Of a stretch of DNA of 64,000 bases, positions 9,006 through 17,245 are shown one piece after another. Under the pieces are notes generated by a model, which was given only the letters and a program-made list of their open reading frames with translations, did no database searches and had not been told where the DNA came from. Source of the DNA: Candidatus Latescibacterota bacterium (lineage in GTDB: Bacteria > Latescibacterota > UBA2968 > UBA8231); the NCBI GenBank assembly GCA_022826515.1, contig JAJDUT010000024.1, positions 29,277 to 93,276 on the forward strand, read 5' to 3'. The position numbers were made by a program, and so were the translations under genes. Every line of letters starts with the position of its first letter. Within the stretch, counting starts at the first letter, position 1.

Positions 9006-10223
9006 ATGAAAATCACGGATCTCAAATGCGCGGTCATCGGCAACAACCCGGTCGTGCGCATCAATACCGACGAGGGCATTTACGGCCTCGGAGAAGTCGA
9101 GGCGAGCAAGTCCTATCTCAAGCCTCACGTGCTGTTTTACAAAGACCGCATCCTCGGCCAGGACCCGACCGACGTCGAGCGGGTGATGCTCAATATCCGC
9201 CGCTTGGGCAGCTTCAAGCCTTGGGGCAGTGCGGTCAGCGCGATTGAGATGGCGCTGTGGGACATTGCCGGCAAGGCCGCGGGCGTGCCGGTGTACAAGC
9301 TGCTCGGCGGCAAAATCCGCGACCGCGTGCGGGTGTACAACGGCGCGGTGCGCTTCCCCATGGCACCCGCCCGCCCGCCTGCGGAGGGTGGCCGCCCGCC
9401 CGAGGACTACGCGGACAATATGCAGCGCATGATAGACGCGCCGCAGAAGTTCAGCATCATCAAGCAGGGCCTCGCCTTCCACGGCGGACGGATCACTGAG
9501 TCGCCTAAACATTTCTACGGCACTCACCAAGCCGGTCCGGGCCACGCCAATCGCGGCCCTTTGAGCGAACGCGGCCTCAACTACATCGTCGATTGCATCC
9601 GCGCGATGAAGGAAGTGTGTGGCGACGAGGTTGGCTTGGCGCTGGATTTGGGTCCGGGTATGCTCGTGCCGGATGCGCGCCGTCTCGCCCAAGCGGTCGA
9701 AGACCTCAACGTGGCGTGGCTAGAGGACATGCTCACCGGCGATTACGTGCCCTATGTGTCGGCGGATCACTACCGCGAGGTCACGCAGAGCACCTCGACG
9801 CCGATCCACACGGGCGAGCAGATCTACCTGCGGCACAATTTTCAAGACCTGATTGAGAAGCGCGCCGTAGATGTCATCGGCCCGGATCCCTGCGACATCG
9901 GCGGTATCGCGGAGCTAAAATGGGTGGCTGAATACGCCGATATGCACGGCATCCTCATGGCTCCCCACGGCGTGCTCGACGGCCTGTTGGGTTTGGCGGC
10001 TTTGGTGCAGGTCGCGGCGACGCTGCCGCAAAACTACATTGCGTTTGAATATCCAACCGGCCAGCCCGAGTGGTGGTACGACATCGTCACGGGCTTGCCC
10101 GACCCGATTGTGGTCGATAGCCACATCGCCGTTTGGGACGCGCCCGGGATGGGCGTTGATTTAATTGCCGAAGAAGCGCGGTGCTATCTGCGCGAGGAAG
10201 ATGCCGACTTTTTTGACCAGTAG
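9006..10223 (+). CDS. mandelate racemase/enolase-superfamily dehydratase (mannonate/galactonate-type)
   Basis: A 405-residue enolase-superfamily enzyme. The N-terminal capping domain contains GIYGLGEVEASKSY. Metal ligands are Asp214 (ALDLGPG), Glu240 (AWLED) and Glu271 (HTGEQ); His321 (MAPHG) matches the His of ManD-like sugar-acid dehydratases. Such enzymes remove water from sugar acids to give 2-keto-3-deoxy acids. A KDPG-type aldolase at 15528 could act on the phosphorylated product, which fits a sugar-acid route; that link is inference. AAGGA precedes the ATG. It is followed by a dehydrogenase and a second enolase-superfamily gene in one direction with short gaps. Confidence 0.88.
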   Translation: MKITDLKCAVIGNNPVVRINTDEGIYGLGEVEASKSYLKPHVLFYKDRILGQDPTDVERVMLNIRRLGSFKPWGSAVSAIEMALWDIAGKAAGVPVYKLLGGKIRDRVRVYNGAVRFPMAPARPPAEGGRPPEDYADNMQRMIDAPQKFSIIKQGLAFHGGRITESPKHFYGTHQAGPGHANRGPLSERGLNYIVDCIRAMKEVCGDEVGLALDLGPGMLVPDARRLAQAVEDLNVAWLEDMLTGDYVPYVSADHYREVTQSTSTPIHTGEQIYLRHNFQDLIEKRAVDVIGPDPCDIGGIAELKWVAEYADMHGILMAPHGVLDGLLGLAALVQVAATLPQNYIAFEYPTGQPEWWYDIVTGLPDPIVVDSHIAVWDAPGMGVDLIAEEARCYLREEDADFFDQ

Positions 10224-10245
10224 AGATAGAGTAGAAAGGAAAGGT

Positions 10246-11214
10246 ATGCGCGCGGCCCAACTAGTCGCCCCGCGTCAGTGGGAAATCATCGAGACGGACA
10301 AACCCGAGCCGGTCGGCGATCGGATGCTGGTGAAAATGGAACGGGTCGCGGTTTGCGGCAGCGACAAGCCGCCGTTTTGCGGCCCCCATAGGCGCTATCC
10401 GCAGCCGCCCGGAGCCACTGGGCACGAAGGCATGGGCGTGGTCCAAGCCTGCCCGTCGGGGCGCTATCGGGAGGGGGAACGGGTGCTGTTGTGGGGATTT
10501 GACCGCGGGCTTTTTCAGGAGTACGTCTTGGCCAAGGACGACGGCGGCTGCATCCGCCTGCCCGGCGATTTGCCCGAGGAAAAGGTGCTGATGAGTCAGC
10601 TTTTGGGCACGGTGATCCACAGCTTCTACAAGCTGGGCAACATCATTGACCGCGACGTGGTAGTGATCGGCCAAGGGCCGGTGGGGCTGCTGTTTAACGC
10701 AGTGCTGCGCAACCTCGGCGCGCGCCGCATCATGGCGATTGATCCGCTGCCGTACCGCTTGGAGGTGGGCCGCCAGATGGGGGCCACGCACGCGATTTGC
10801 TCGGCATCCCAAGACCCAGTCGCCGCGGTCGCCGAGATCACCGGTGGTGCTATGGCCGATCTCGCAGTCGAGGCCGTGGGCGTGGCCGAAACCCTCGATC
10901 TCGTGCCTGATCTCTGCTGCCGCAACGCGGAGGTAATCTGCTTTGGCGTCCCGGACAAGGCCCACGTCGAAGGCTTAATGACGGTCAGGATGTTGGACCT
11001 GCTGCGCCAGGAACTGCGCCTGATTTTCTCGATCGGTCCCAATCCCGACCGCGACTATCGGCCCGCGCTCGACTGGATCGTTCAAGGGCGCATCGACGTG
11101 GCTCCGATTGTCAGCCACGTCCTGCCCTTTGCCGAGATCCAGCAAGCCTTTGCCATGGCCTTCGACGATCCCGAGCCGCACCGAGCACTGAAGGTCGTGC
11201 TCAAATTCCCCTGA
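10246..11214 (+). CDS. medium-chain (zinc-type) dehydrogenase/reductase
   Basis: A 322-residue MDR-family oxidoreductase. VAVCGSDKPPF and ATGHEGMG are the catalytic zinc Cys and GHE motifs; VVIGQGPVGLL is the NAD(P)-binding GxGxxG loop. The four-cysteine structural zinc lobe is absent, so the protein is shorter than classic alcohol dehydrogenases. The start at 10246 (MRAAQLV) has GAAAGG just before it; an in-frame upstream start at 10165 lies within the previous gene and adds non-homologous sequence. It is 22 nt after the first dehydratase gene and 23 nt before the next, so it probably oxidises a polyol or sugar acid in the same route. Confidence 0.88.
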   Translation: MRAAQLVAPRQWEIIETDKPEPVGDRMLVKMERVAVCGSDKPPFCGPHRRYPQPPGATGHEGMGVVQACPSGRYREGERVLLWGFDRGLFQEYVLAKDDGGCIRLPGDLPEEKVLMSQLLGTVIHSFYKLGNIIDRDVVVIGQGPVGLLFNAVLRNLGARRIMAIDPLPYRLEVGRQMGATHAICSASQDPVAAVAEITGGAMADLAVEAVGVAETLDLVPDLCCRNAEVICFGVPDKAHVEGLMTVRMLDLLRQELRLIFSIGPNPDRDYRPALDWIVQGRIDVAPIVSHVLPFAEIQQAFAMAFDDPEPHRALKVVLKFP

Positions 11215-11237
11215 CGCTGAGCAGAAAGGCATCCATC

Positions 11238-12473
11238 ATGCAAGTTACCCAAATCGAAGTCCACGAAATCGCGCTCGCGTACCACGACTGGATCGCCTAC
11301 CCGCTCAACCACTACTACGGCCCGGCGAGCCGTACGATCTACATCGCCCACACCGACGACGGCCGGATTGGCCTCGGCGAGAGCGGGAGCACCGAGCCGC
11401 AGGAGACCATCGACCAATACATCGGCAGCAATCCCTTTGACTGGATCGGCGACGAGACTTCGCTGGGGTTGGGCACGGCCATGTACGACCTGATGGGGCA
11501 GGCGGCTGGCGTCCCCGTCTATAAGCTGTTCGGCCAGAAGTATCGGTCGTTTGTGCCCGTGGGCGCTTGGACCGTATCGACCCATCCCGAGCACATGGCC
11601 GAGACCGTAACCCGCTATGCGGCGCAGGGCTACACTTGGCTGAAGTATCACCTCTCGCCGTTTGAAAACGTCTTTGACCAGACCGAGGCTATGCAGGCAG
11701 TCGCGCCGCCCGGATTTAAAATCCACTACGACTTCACCATGCACGGCACGGACGACCACATGCCCGAGCTGGTGGAAAAGCTAGCCGAGTATCCGATTGC
11801 TGGTTGCTTTGAGGACCCGTTACCGCCCGGCGACATCGAGGGCTACATCGACCTGCGCAAGCGGGCCAAGCGGCCCATCGTCTTGCACCACTTCCCGCTC
11901 GGAGCCACCTATGAGGTGTTGATGGAGCCGGCCGATATCTACATGCTCGGGCACGCAAAAATCGGCGATGCCATGCGCCGCGCTGGCTTGTTTGCCGCGG
12001 CCGGCAAGCCCTTTATGCTGCAAAACGTCGGCGGTGCCATCACCCGCGCCATGGTCGTACACATGATGGCCGCCGCGCCCACGGCGACCTTCCACTGCCA
12101 CAACGATTACGAGGTCTGGCAGAGCGACGTGGTAGAAGAGCGACTGGATCCGGTCAACGGCTTGGTGCGGGTGCCGGAAAAGCCGGGGCTGGGGCTGACT
12201 TTGGACCGGAAAGAATTGGAGCGGCTGAAAGCGCTAGAGTTGCCCGCACAAGACAAGTGGATCATCAAATCGCGCTTCAAAAACGGCACCCGCATGTACA
12301 ACATCGCCGACCCGGCCAACTCGATTTTTATGGTGCGGCCCGACCGCAACCGCCTGATGCCCATGAGCTATGCCGCGCCCATTGAGACCGAGTATTGGGA
12401 CGACGACGGGACGGAGGAGTACCGGGCGATGTTCAGCAGGATTGAGCGCGAGGGGATCGTGCTGGAGCGTTGA
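11238..12473 (+). CDS. second enolase-superfamily enzyme, divergent metal site
   Basis: A 411-residue protein of the mandelate racemase/muconate-lactonising enolase superfamily: N-terminal cap with GRIGLGESG, Lys136 in YTWLKYH, metal ligands Asp165 (HYDFTMHG) and Glu192 (GCFEDPLPP). The third ligand, normally Glu/Asp in a GEN-like motif after the next strand, appears as His217/His218 (RPIVLHHFPLG). The C-terminal about 90 residues (from GTRMYNIADP) are longer than in simple family members. Substrate unknown; dehydration or isomerisation of a sugar acid is likely from context. AGAAAGG precedes the ATG. Confidence 0.82.
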   Translation: MQVTQIEVHEIALAYHDWIAYPLNHYYGPASRTIYIAHTDDGRIGLGESGSTEPQETIDQYIGSNPFDWIGDETSLGLGTAMYDLMGQAAGVPVYKLFGQKYRSFVPVGAWTVSTHPEHMAETVTRYAAQGYTWLKYHLSPFENVFDQTEAMQAVAPPGFKIHYDFTMHGTDDHMPELVEKLAEYPIAGCFEDPLPPGDIEGYIDLRKRAKRPIVLHHFPLGATYEVLMEPADIYMLGHAKIGDAMRRAGLFAAAGKPFMLQNVGGAITRAMVVHMMAAAPTATFHCHNDYEVWQSDVVEERLDPVNGLVRVPEKPGLGLTLDRKELERLKALELPAQDKWIIKSRFKNGTRMYNIADPANSIFMVRPDRNRLMPMSYAAPIETEYWDDDGTEEYRAMFSRIEREGIVLER

Positions 12474-12475
12474 GA

Positions 12476-12877
12476 TTACTCCTGCTCGCTCTCGAATTTG
12501 AGCGCCGCTGAGTTCATGCAGTAGCGCAGGCCGGTCGGCTGGGGGCCGTCGGGGAAGACGTGGCCGAGATGGGCGTCGCACTGGCTGCACAGCACTTCGG
12601 TGCGCACCATGCCGTGGCTGGAGTCGCGCTCCTCGGCGACCTTGTCCGCGGCGATGGGCTGCCAGAAACTGGGCCAACCGGACCGCGAATCGTACTTGGT
12701 CTCCGAACTGAACAGTTCGCTGCCGCAGCAGATACAGCGATAGACGCCCTGCTCTTTATTGTTGTTGTACTCGCCGGTGAAGGCGCGCTCGGTACCCTTC
12801 TGCCGCGTTACGTGGTACTGCTCTTCGGTGAGTTCCCGCCGCCACTCGGCCTCGCTTTTGACGATTTTTTTCTCCAT
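12476..12877 (-). CDS. msrB: peptide methionine-R-sulfoxide reductase MsrB
   Basis: A 133-residue cytoplasmic repair enzyme that reduces methionine-R-sulfoxide in proteins. Zinc-binding pairs CICCGSE and [10 protein letters not shown] are present, as are SGWPSF and the catalytic cysteine in RYCMNSAAL. Length and motif order match free-standing MsrB. It converges with the enolase-type gene (2-nt gap) and lies 27 nt downstream of the flavin-reductase gene on the same strand, so the two may share a transcript. AAAGGA precedes the ATG. Confidence 0.97.
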   Translation of the reverse strand: MEKKIVKSEAEWRRELTEEQYHVTRQKGTERAFTGEYNNNKEQGVYRCICCGSELFSSETKYDSRSGWPSFWQPIAADKVAEERDSSHGMVRTEVLCSQCDAHLGHVFPDGPQPTGLRYCMNSAALKFESEQE

Positions 12878-12904
12878 TGTAGCATTCCTTTCTCTTGGGC
12901 CAGT

Positions 12905-13378
12905 CTAATCGGCCAACTCGGCGTATTGTCCGCCGAAGAAGATCAGCGGCGCGCCGCTGCCCACCTCGCCGGCGAGGCATTCGCCGATGAACATGTCGTG
13001 GTCGCCCGCGGCCGCGACGTCCACTAGTTTGCAATCCACATAGGCCAAGGTGTCGGCTAAAATCGGCGCGCCGGTCTGGGCCACTTTGGTCGCCAGATCC
13101 GCAAAGTCCTTGGGGCCGCGCTGGGCAAAGCGCACGGAGAGGTCCTCCTGCTCTCGCTTGAGGATGTTGATGGCAAAGCCCTCGGCTTTTTGCAACAGGC
13201 CGTGCATGGACGCGCTTTTGTCAACCGAGACCACCACCAGCGGCGGCGACAGGGACAGCGACATGACCGCGTTGGCCGTCATGCCCCAAAGCTGGCCGTC
13301 GCAGGAGGTGGTCACCACGGTGACGCCGGTGGCAAAGCGGCCCATAATTTGCCGCTGAAGCTGAGAATCAAACGCCAT
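12905..13378 (-). CDS. flavin reductase-like FMN-binding protein
   Basis: A 157-residue member of the flavin reductase family. The N-terminus MGRFATGVTVVTT and the loop GMTANAVMSLSLSPPLVVVSVDKSA are typical of the FMN-binding split barrel. It would supply reduced FMN to an oxygenase or reduce flavin with NAD(P)H. No partner monooxygenase is beside it; the PhyH dioxygenases nearby use iron and 2-oxoglutarate, not flavin. AAAGGAAA precedes the ATG, and the gene is 16 nt after the iron alcohol dehydrogenase. Confidence 0.92.
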   Translation of the reverse strand: MAFDSQLQRQIMGRFATGVTVVTTSCDGQLWGMTANAVMSLSLSPPLVVVSVDKSASMHGLLQKAEGFAINILKREQEDLSVRFAQRGPKDFADLATKVAQTGAPILADTLAYVDCKLVDVAAAGDHDMFIGECLAGEVGSGAPLIFFGGQYAELAD

Positions 13379-13394
13379 CGCGTTTCCTTTCGCT

Positions 13395-14627
13395 TTAGTT
13401 GAGTGCGTTTTGATAGATGCGGGCCGCGTCGTCCGCTTCCACTGCGACCGGATTGGGTTCGAGCAGGCGCTGGACGCTCAGGGCACTTTCGACCATCTGC
13501 GGGATGTCGGCGGCACTTATCCCGGCCGCGCTCAGCGAGCCGTAGGGGGTGTGCTGCCGCCGCAACCCGTCGATCCATTCCGCGGCTAGCTCGACCACTT
13601 CCTCGCGGCTCTTGCCGCCCAGCGCCAGCCCAGCGGCTCCCGCGGTAAAGTAGTATTTGTCGGCCACGGCCGGGGCGTTGTGCCGCATTACTCCGGGCAA
13701 GACGAGGGCTACGGCCGCGCCGTGCGGCACGGGTGCGCCGCGCTCAAAGGAGACCTTCTCGATTCCGTAGCCGAGCGCATGGCCAGCCCCGGTGTTGATG
13801 GGGCTCAACAGCAGGCCGGCGAGTAGGGCACAGCGCGCCATTTGATAGCGCGCGTCGGGGTCGCCGTGGACTACGGCTTGTACGTACGCCGGACAGCCTG
13901 CGGTCAGAGCTGCTCGCGCTACGGCGTCGCCGATGGCATTGCTCTTGGTGGAAGCCGTGCATTCGAGGGCGTGCCCGAGGGCGTCCAAGCCGGTGATTGC
14001 GGTCAATACCGGCGGCAGGTCTTGGTGCAAACGCGGGTCCACCAGCGCGGCCTTGGGCTGTAGATAGCTGCTATACACAGCCTTCTTGCCGGTTGCGTCG
14101 GCGATTACGGCCACCCGGCTGACCTCGCTGCCCGTGCCCGCGGTGGTTGGGATGCCGACGAGTGGGGCCAACGGTGGTTTTGCGTACAGGTCGAAGCCAA
14201 AGTAATCGGCCACCGAGCCGCCATTGGCAGCAGTGCAGAGCGCGGCCTTGGCCGTGTCCATGGTGCTGCCCCCGCCCAAGGCGACGGCTACGTCGAAATC
14301 TGCGGCTGCCAGTGCGTGTGCGCAGGCATCGACGCTTTGCACGGAGGGGTTGGGTGCGATCTCGCTGTACGTACCCACCACGTCCAAGCTGTGGAGGGCT
14401 TGGCGGACTAAATCGACGAGTGGGGCGATGCCTGGATCGTGGATGAGCAGCACCCGACCCGCGCCGAGGCGGCCGCACTCGTCGGCTAGCTGCGACAGAG
14501 CACCCGCTCCGAATACGACCCGCCGGTCGCGGAATTCGAACATTTCTGCTAACGCTGCCCGCCGACTTGCTGCGGCAAAATAGGCGCTATCCGATAGCAG
14601 GTCCTCGTTGATTTGCACACTGCCCAT
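13395..14627 (-). CDS. iron-containing (group III) alcohol dehydrogenase
   Basis: A 410-residue cytoplasmic NAD(P)-linked dehydrogenase. The NAD loop GGGSTMDTAKA, the metal-site region GLDALGHALE, and GAGHALGYGIE with a following PHGAAVAL are characteristic of the family. Substrates range over short alcohols, lactaldehyde and glycerol-like compounds and cannot be fixed here. The ATG at 14627 has GAGGAAGG before it; the longer frame back to 14702 adds non-homologous residues. It diverges from the PhyH gene at 14734, leaving a 106-nt shared upstream region. Confidence 0.92.
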   Translation of the reverse strand: MGSVQINEDLLSDSAYFAAASRRAALAEMFEFRDRRVVFGAGALSQLADECGRLGAGRVLLIHDPGIAPLVDLVRQALHSLDVVGTYSEIAPNPSVQSVDACAHALAAADFDVAVALGGGSTMDTAKAALCTAANGGSVADYFGFDLYAKPPLAPLVGIPTTAGTGSEVSRVAVIADATGKKAVYSSYLQPKAALVDPRLHQDLPPVLTAITGLDALGHALECTASTKSNAIGDAVARAALTAGCPAYVQAVVHGDPDARYQMARCALLAGLLLSPINTGAGHALGYGIEKVSFERGAPVPHGAAVALVLPGVMRHNAPAVADKYYFTAGAAGLALGGKSREEVVELAAEWIDGLRRQHTPYGSLSAAGISAADIPQMVESALSVQRLLEPNPVAVEADDAARIYQNALN

Positions 14628-14733
14628 TGCGGCCTTCCTCATATGTGTTGACGCGGCGAACCGAGTCTTGTTTCGCGCGGGGGATTTGTGCAATATATAC
14701 ACGGAATCGCAGCACTACAAAAACGGAGCTACC

Positions 14734-15495
14734 ATGACCCAAACCGCCGCCCAGACGTATGCCGAGCAAGGCTTTCTCACGGGCATTGACCTGTTCAGCG
14801 CCAGCGAGATCGATCACTTCCGCTCCTGCTTCGACGAATTGGAAGCCCGCGAGGGCCGCGAAAAGTGCCAGATCGGCCTACAAGCCCGCCATCTCGACGA
14901 AGAATTCATCTGGCAGATGGCCACGGATCCGCGCATCCTCGACGCCATACAGGAGGTCATGGGCGAGGACATTATGCTGCTATCGACGCACTTTTTCTGC
15001 AAATATCCCGACCCAGATGCCAAGCACTTTGTGGCTTGGCATCAAGACGTCACCTACTGGGGCTTAGAGCCGCCCGAGGCCCACACCGCTTGGGTGGCCG
15101 TGGATGCCAGCGACGTGGAAAACGGCTGTATGCGGGTCATCCCCGGCTCGCACAAAAACGGCATTGCCACCCACGGCGAGTCGGCCAGAGTCGGCAACCT
15201 ACTCAGCATTAATCAGGAGATCCCCGACGAACTCGTCGATGACAGCCACGCCGTCGATTTAGTGCTCGCGCCGGGCCAGATATCCATCCACGATGGCCAA
15301 GCATTCCACGCCAGCAATCCCAATACCTCCAATCGCCGCCGCTGCGGACTGACGCTGCGCTACGTGGCCCCGCACGTTGCGCAGCCCGAGCTCAACTCGC
15401 TGGGCAATAAGTATCCGACCACCTTGGTGCGCGGCGAGGACCGCTACGGCAACTTTCCCGAGCAGCACATACCCTTTGCCTCTGTTGCTCGATAA
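14734..15495 (+). CDS. phytanoyl-CoA dioxygenase (PhyH) family protein
   Basis: A 253-residue Fe(II)/2-oxoglutarate oxygenase. The iron-binding HxD is in AWHQDVTYWGL, followed by HTAWVAVDASDVENGCMRVIPGSH (in two parts a PhyH hallmark); the distal His and the 2-oxoglutarate-binding Arg are in AFHASNPN and CGLTLRY. Substrate unknown; the family hydroxylates many small molecules. The ATG at 14734 has GGAG 6 nt before it; the longer upstream frame overlaps the divergent promoter region. It is 32 nt before the aldolase gene, so co-expressed with it. Confidence 0.92.
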   Translation: MTQTAAQTYAEQGFLTGIDLFSASEIDHFRSCFDELEAREGREKCQIGLQARHLDEEFIWQMATDPRILDAIQEVMGEDIMLLSTHFFCKYPDPDAKHFVAWHQDVTYWGLEPPEAHTAWVAVDASDVENGCMRVIPGSHKNGIATHGESARVGNLLSINQEIPDELVDDSHAVDLVLAPGQISIHDGQAFHASNPNTSNRRRCGLTLRYVAPHVAQPELNSLGNKYPTTLVRGEDRYGNFPEQHIPFASVAR

Positions 15496-15527
15496 TTACA
15501 CATTTCCATTACACATAAGGAGACACA

Positions 15528-16211
15528 ATGGCCCAGTACGACCGGATGGCCGTCCTCAACGCCATCTACGACACGGGTATCGTCCCGGTCTTTTACAACG
15601 CCGACCCAGAAACCACCATCCACATCGTCGAAGCCTGCGCCCGAGGGGGTGCTCGCTGCGCTGAATTTACCAATCGCGGCGATCTGGCTTACCACGTCTT
15701 CACCGAGACCGTGCGCCACGTGATGGCCGAGAAAACCGACATCATCATGGGCGTTGGCTCGATCTGCGACGCGCCCACCGCAGCTCTCTATATCGCCAAT
15801 GGTGCGAACTTCGTCGTCGGTCCCTTGCTCAACGAGGAGGTCGCCCGCCTGTGCAATCGCCGCAAAATTGCCTATTCGCCCGGCTGCGGATCGGTCAGTG
15901 AGATTGGCCAGGCCGAAGAGCTAGGCGTCGAGATCGTCAAGGTGTTCCCCGGCAGCGAAGTAGGTGGTCCGGCTTTCGTCAAATCCGTGCTCGGCCCCTG
16001 TCCGTGGACTCGGATTATGCCCACCGGCGGCGTTGATGCCACCCGCGAGAGTTTGGCGGCGTGGTTTGAGGCTGGCGTTGCGGCCGTCGGCGCAGGCTCT
16101 AAGTTGATTACCAAGGAACTCGTCGCCGCCAAGGACTGGGATGGATTGGAGGCCAAGGTGCGCCAGAGCGTCGATTGGATTCGGGAAATCCGCGCTGAGA
16201 TGGCGGGCTAG
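15528..16211 (+). CDS. KDPG/KHG-type aldolase
   Basis: A 227-residue class I aldolase of the Eda family (2-keto-3-deoxy-6-phosphogluconate / 4-hydroxy-2-oxoglutarate aldolase). GIVPVFYNAD at the N-terminus, CAEFTNRGD (the equivalent of the E-T-R segment), PGCGSVSEI, and the Schiff-base lysine in IVKVFPGSEVGG are seen, then IMPTGGVDA. It would cleave a 2-keto-3-deoxy acid into pyruvate and an aldehyde or triose phosphate, completing the sugar-acid route suggested by the enolase-type dehydratases upstream. AAGGAG precedes the ATG. Confidence 0.93.
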   Translation: MAQYDRMAVLNAIYDTGIVPVFYNADPETTIHIVEACARGGARCAEFTNRGDLAYHVFTETVRHVMAEKTDIIMGVGSICDAPTAALYIANGANFVVGPLLNEEVARLCNRRKIAYSPGCGSVSEIGQAEELGVEIVKVFPGSEVGGPAFVKSVLGPCPWTRIMPTGGVDATRESLAAWFEAGVAAVGAGSKLITKELVAAKDWDGLEAKVRQSVDWIREIRAEMAG

Positions 16212-16305
16212 CCCGGGTCCATTGGCACGGTACCGGTCAATAGTATCCTGTACTTAGCGATTTGAAAAACTGAGACATCTGCTCGTTGGTTCAAAGGATT
16301 GAGCC

Positions 16306-17103
16306 ATGACCTTGACGCAAGCGCAAAAAGCCCACTTTGAGGAACAGGGCTACCTGCCTTATCACCGTATTCTCTCCGACGACGAATTGCAGGCCCTGCG
16401 CCAGCGCAGCGAGGAGATCGCCCAGGGCCAAGCCGACCACGTGCCGCCGCGCTACGTCCAGTTGGAAGCTGCCTTCCGCGAGGGAGAGGATGCTGAGGTG
16501 GATCGCCTCGACCAGGTGCGTAAAATGACCCACCTGTGCTATTTTGATCCCCTCTTTGAGGCTGTGGCCCGCAAGGCGGAGATCGTCGATGTCATCGAGG
16601 ATTTGCTCGGTCCCAACATCAAACTCTACTGCGACCAGTTGATGATGAAAGCCCGCTATCACGGCACGGTCACCGACTGGCACCAAGATTCCGTGGCGTG
16701 GCCGCAGTTTGCTCCGCAAGACCACGTCTCCTGCTGGGTCGCCCTCGACGACGCCACCGTGAAAAACGGCTGCATGACCGTGTTGCCGGGCAGCCACAGA
16801 TGGGGGCCTATCAATTCGGCGCACAAAGCCCGCTTTCTGGAAAATCCCCTGATCCCCGAGCCTGTACCAGTGGAATTGGCGGCCGGCTCCTGCTTGTTCC
16901 ACCACGGCCTTAACTTCCACCGCACGGGAGCCAATCCCACGCCCAACCGGCGGCGCGGCCTAGCCCTGCACTACCTCCGCTCGGAGACCATATATATCGG
17001 CGTTGGAAGCGAGGAGCAGCGCCTGATGACCGAATGCGAAAAGCCGCGCGGCGAATTTCGCTTTATGCTGATCAGGGGACGCGAATTCGACGGGCGGGTG
17101 TAG
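16306..17103 (+). CDS. second PhyH-family dioxygenase
   Basis: A 265-residue Fe(II)/2-oxoglutarate oxygenase. HxD lies in DWHQDSVAWPQ; CWVALDDATVKNGCMTVLPGSH is split over the usual PhyH strand; the distal His and Arg region is LNFHRTGANPTPNRRRGLALHY. It is only moderately similar to the dioxygenase at 14734, so it is not a recent copy. AAGGATTGAGCC precedes the ATG. Substrate unknown. It ends about 140 nt before the ammonium transporter, which has its own promoter. Confidence 0.92.
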   Translation: MTLTQAQKAHFEEQGYLPYHRILSDDELQALRQRSEEIAQGQADHVPPRYVQLEAAFREGEDAEVDRLDQVRKMTHLCYFDPLFEAVARKAEIVDVIEDLLGPNIKLYCDQLMMKARYHGTVTDWHQDSVAWPQFAPQDHVSCWVALDDATVKNGCMTVLPGSHRWGPINSAHKARFLENPLIPEPVPVELAAGSCLFHHGLNFHRTGANPTPNRRRGLALHYLRSETIYIGVGSEEQRLMTECEKPRGEFRFMLIRGREFDGRV

Positions 17104-17169
17104 AAGCTGCCAATCGCAACGATATTCAAAGTACCGAGAGGATTCTGTCGTCTTATATTGTTGCGGAAA

Positions 17170-17198
17170 TTGCAAGAGGATTAGTCATTGGCTATAAT
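17170..17198 (+). promoter_or_regulatory. sigma-70-type promoter of the ammonium transporter gene
   Basis: TTGCAA (17170-17175) and a perfect TATAAT (17193-17198) are separated by exactly 17 nt, in the short gap upstream of the ammonium transporter gene. Transcription would begin near 17205. No GG-N10-GC sigma-54 element was seen here. Confidence 0.7.
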
Positions 17199-17245
17199 TA
17201 AAACTCCTATATTAGCACTTACTCGATCAAAGGAGGGAGATCGAG

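Noticed and set aside
17104..17245. Sigma-54 promoter for the ammonium transporter
   Set aside because: No GG-N10-GC element is seen; a TTGCAA-N17-TATAAT sigma-70 promoter is present instead.
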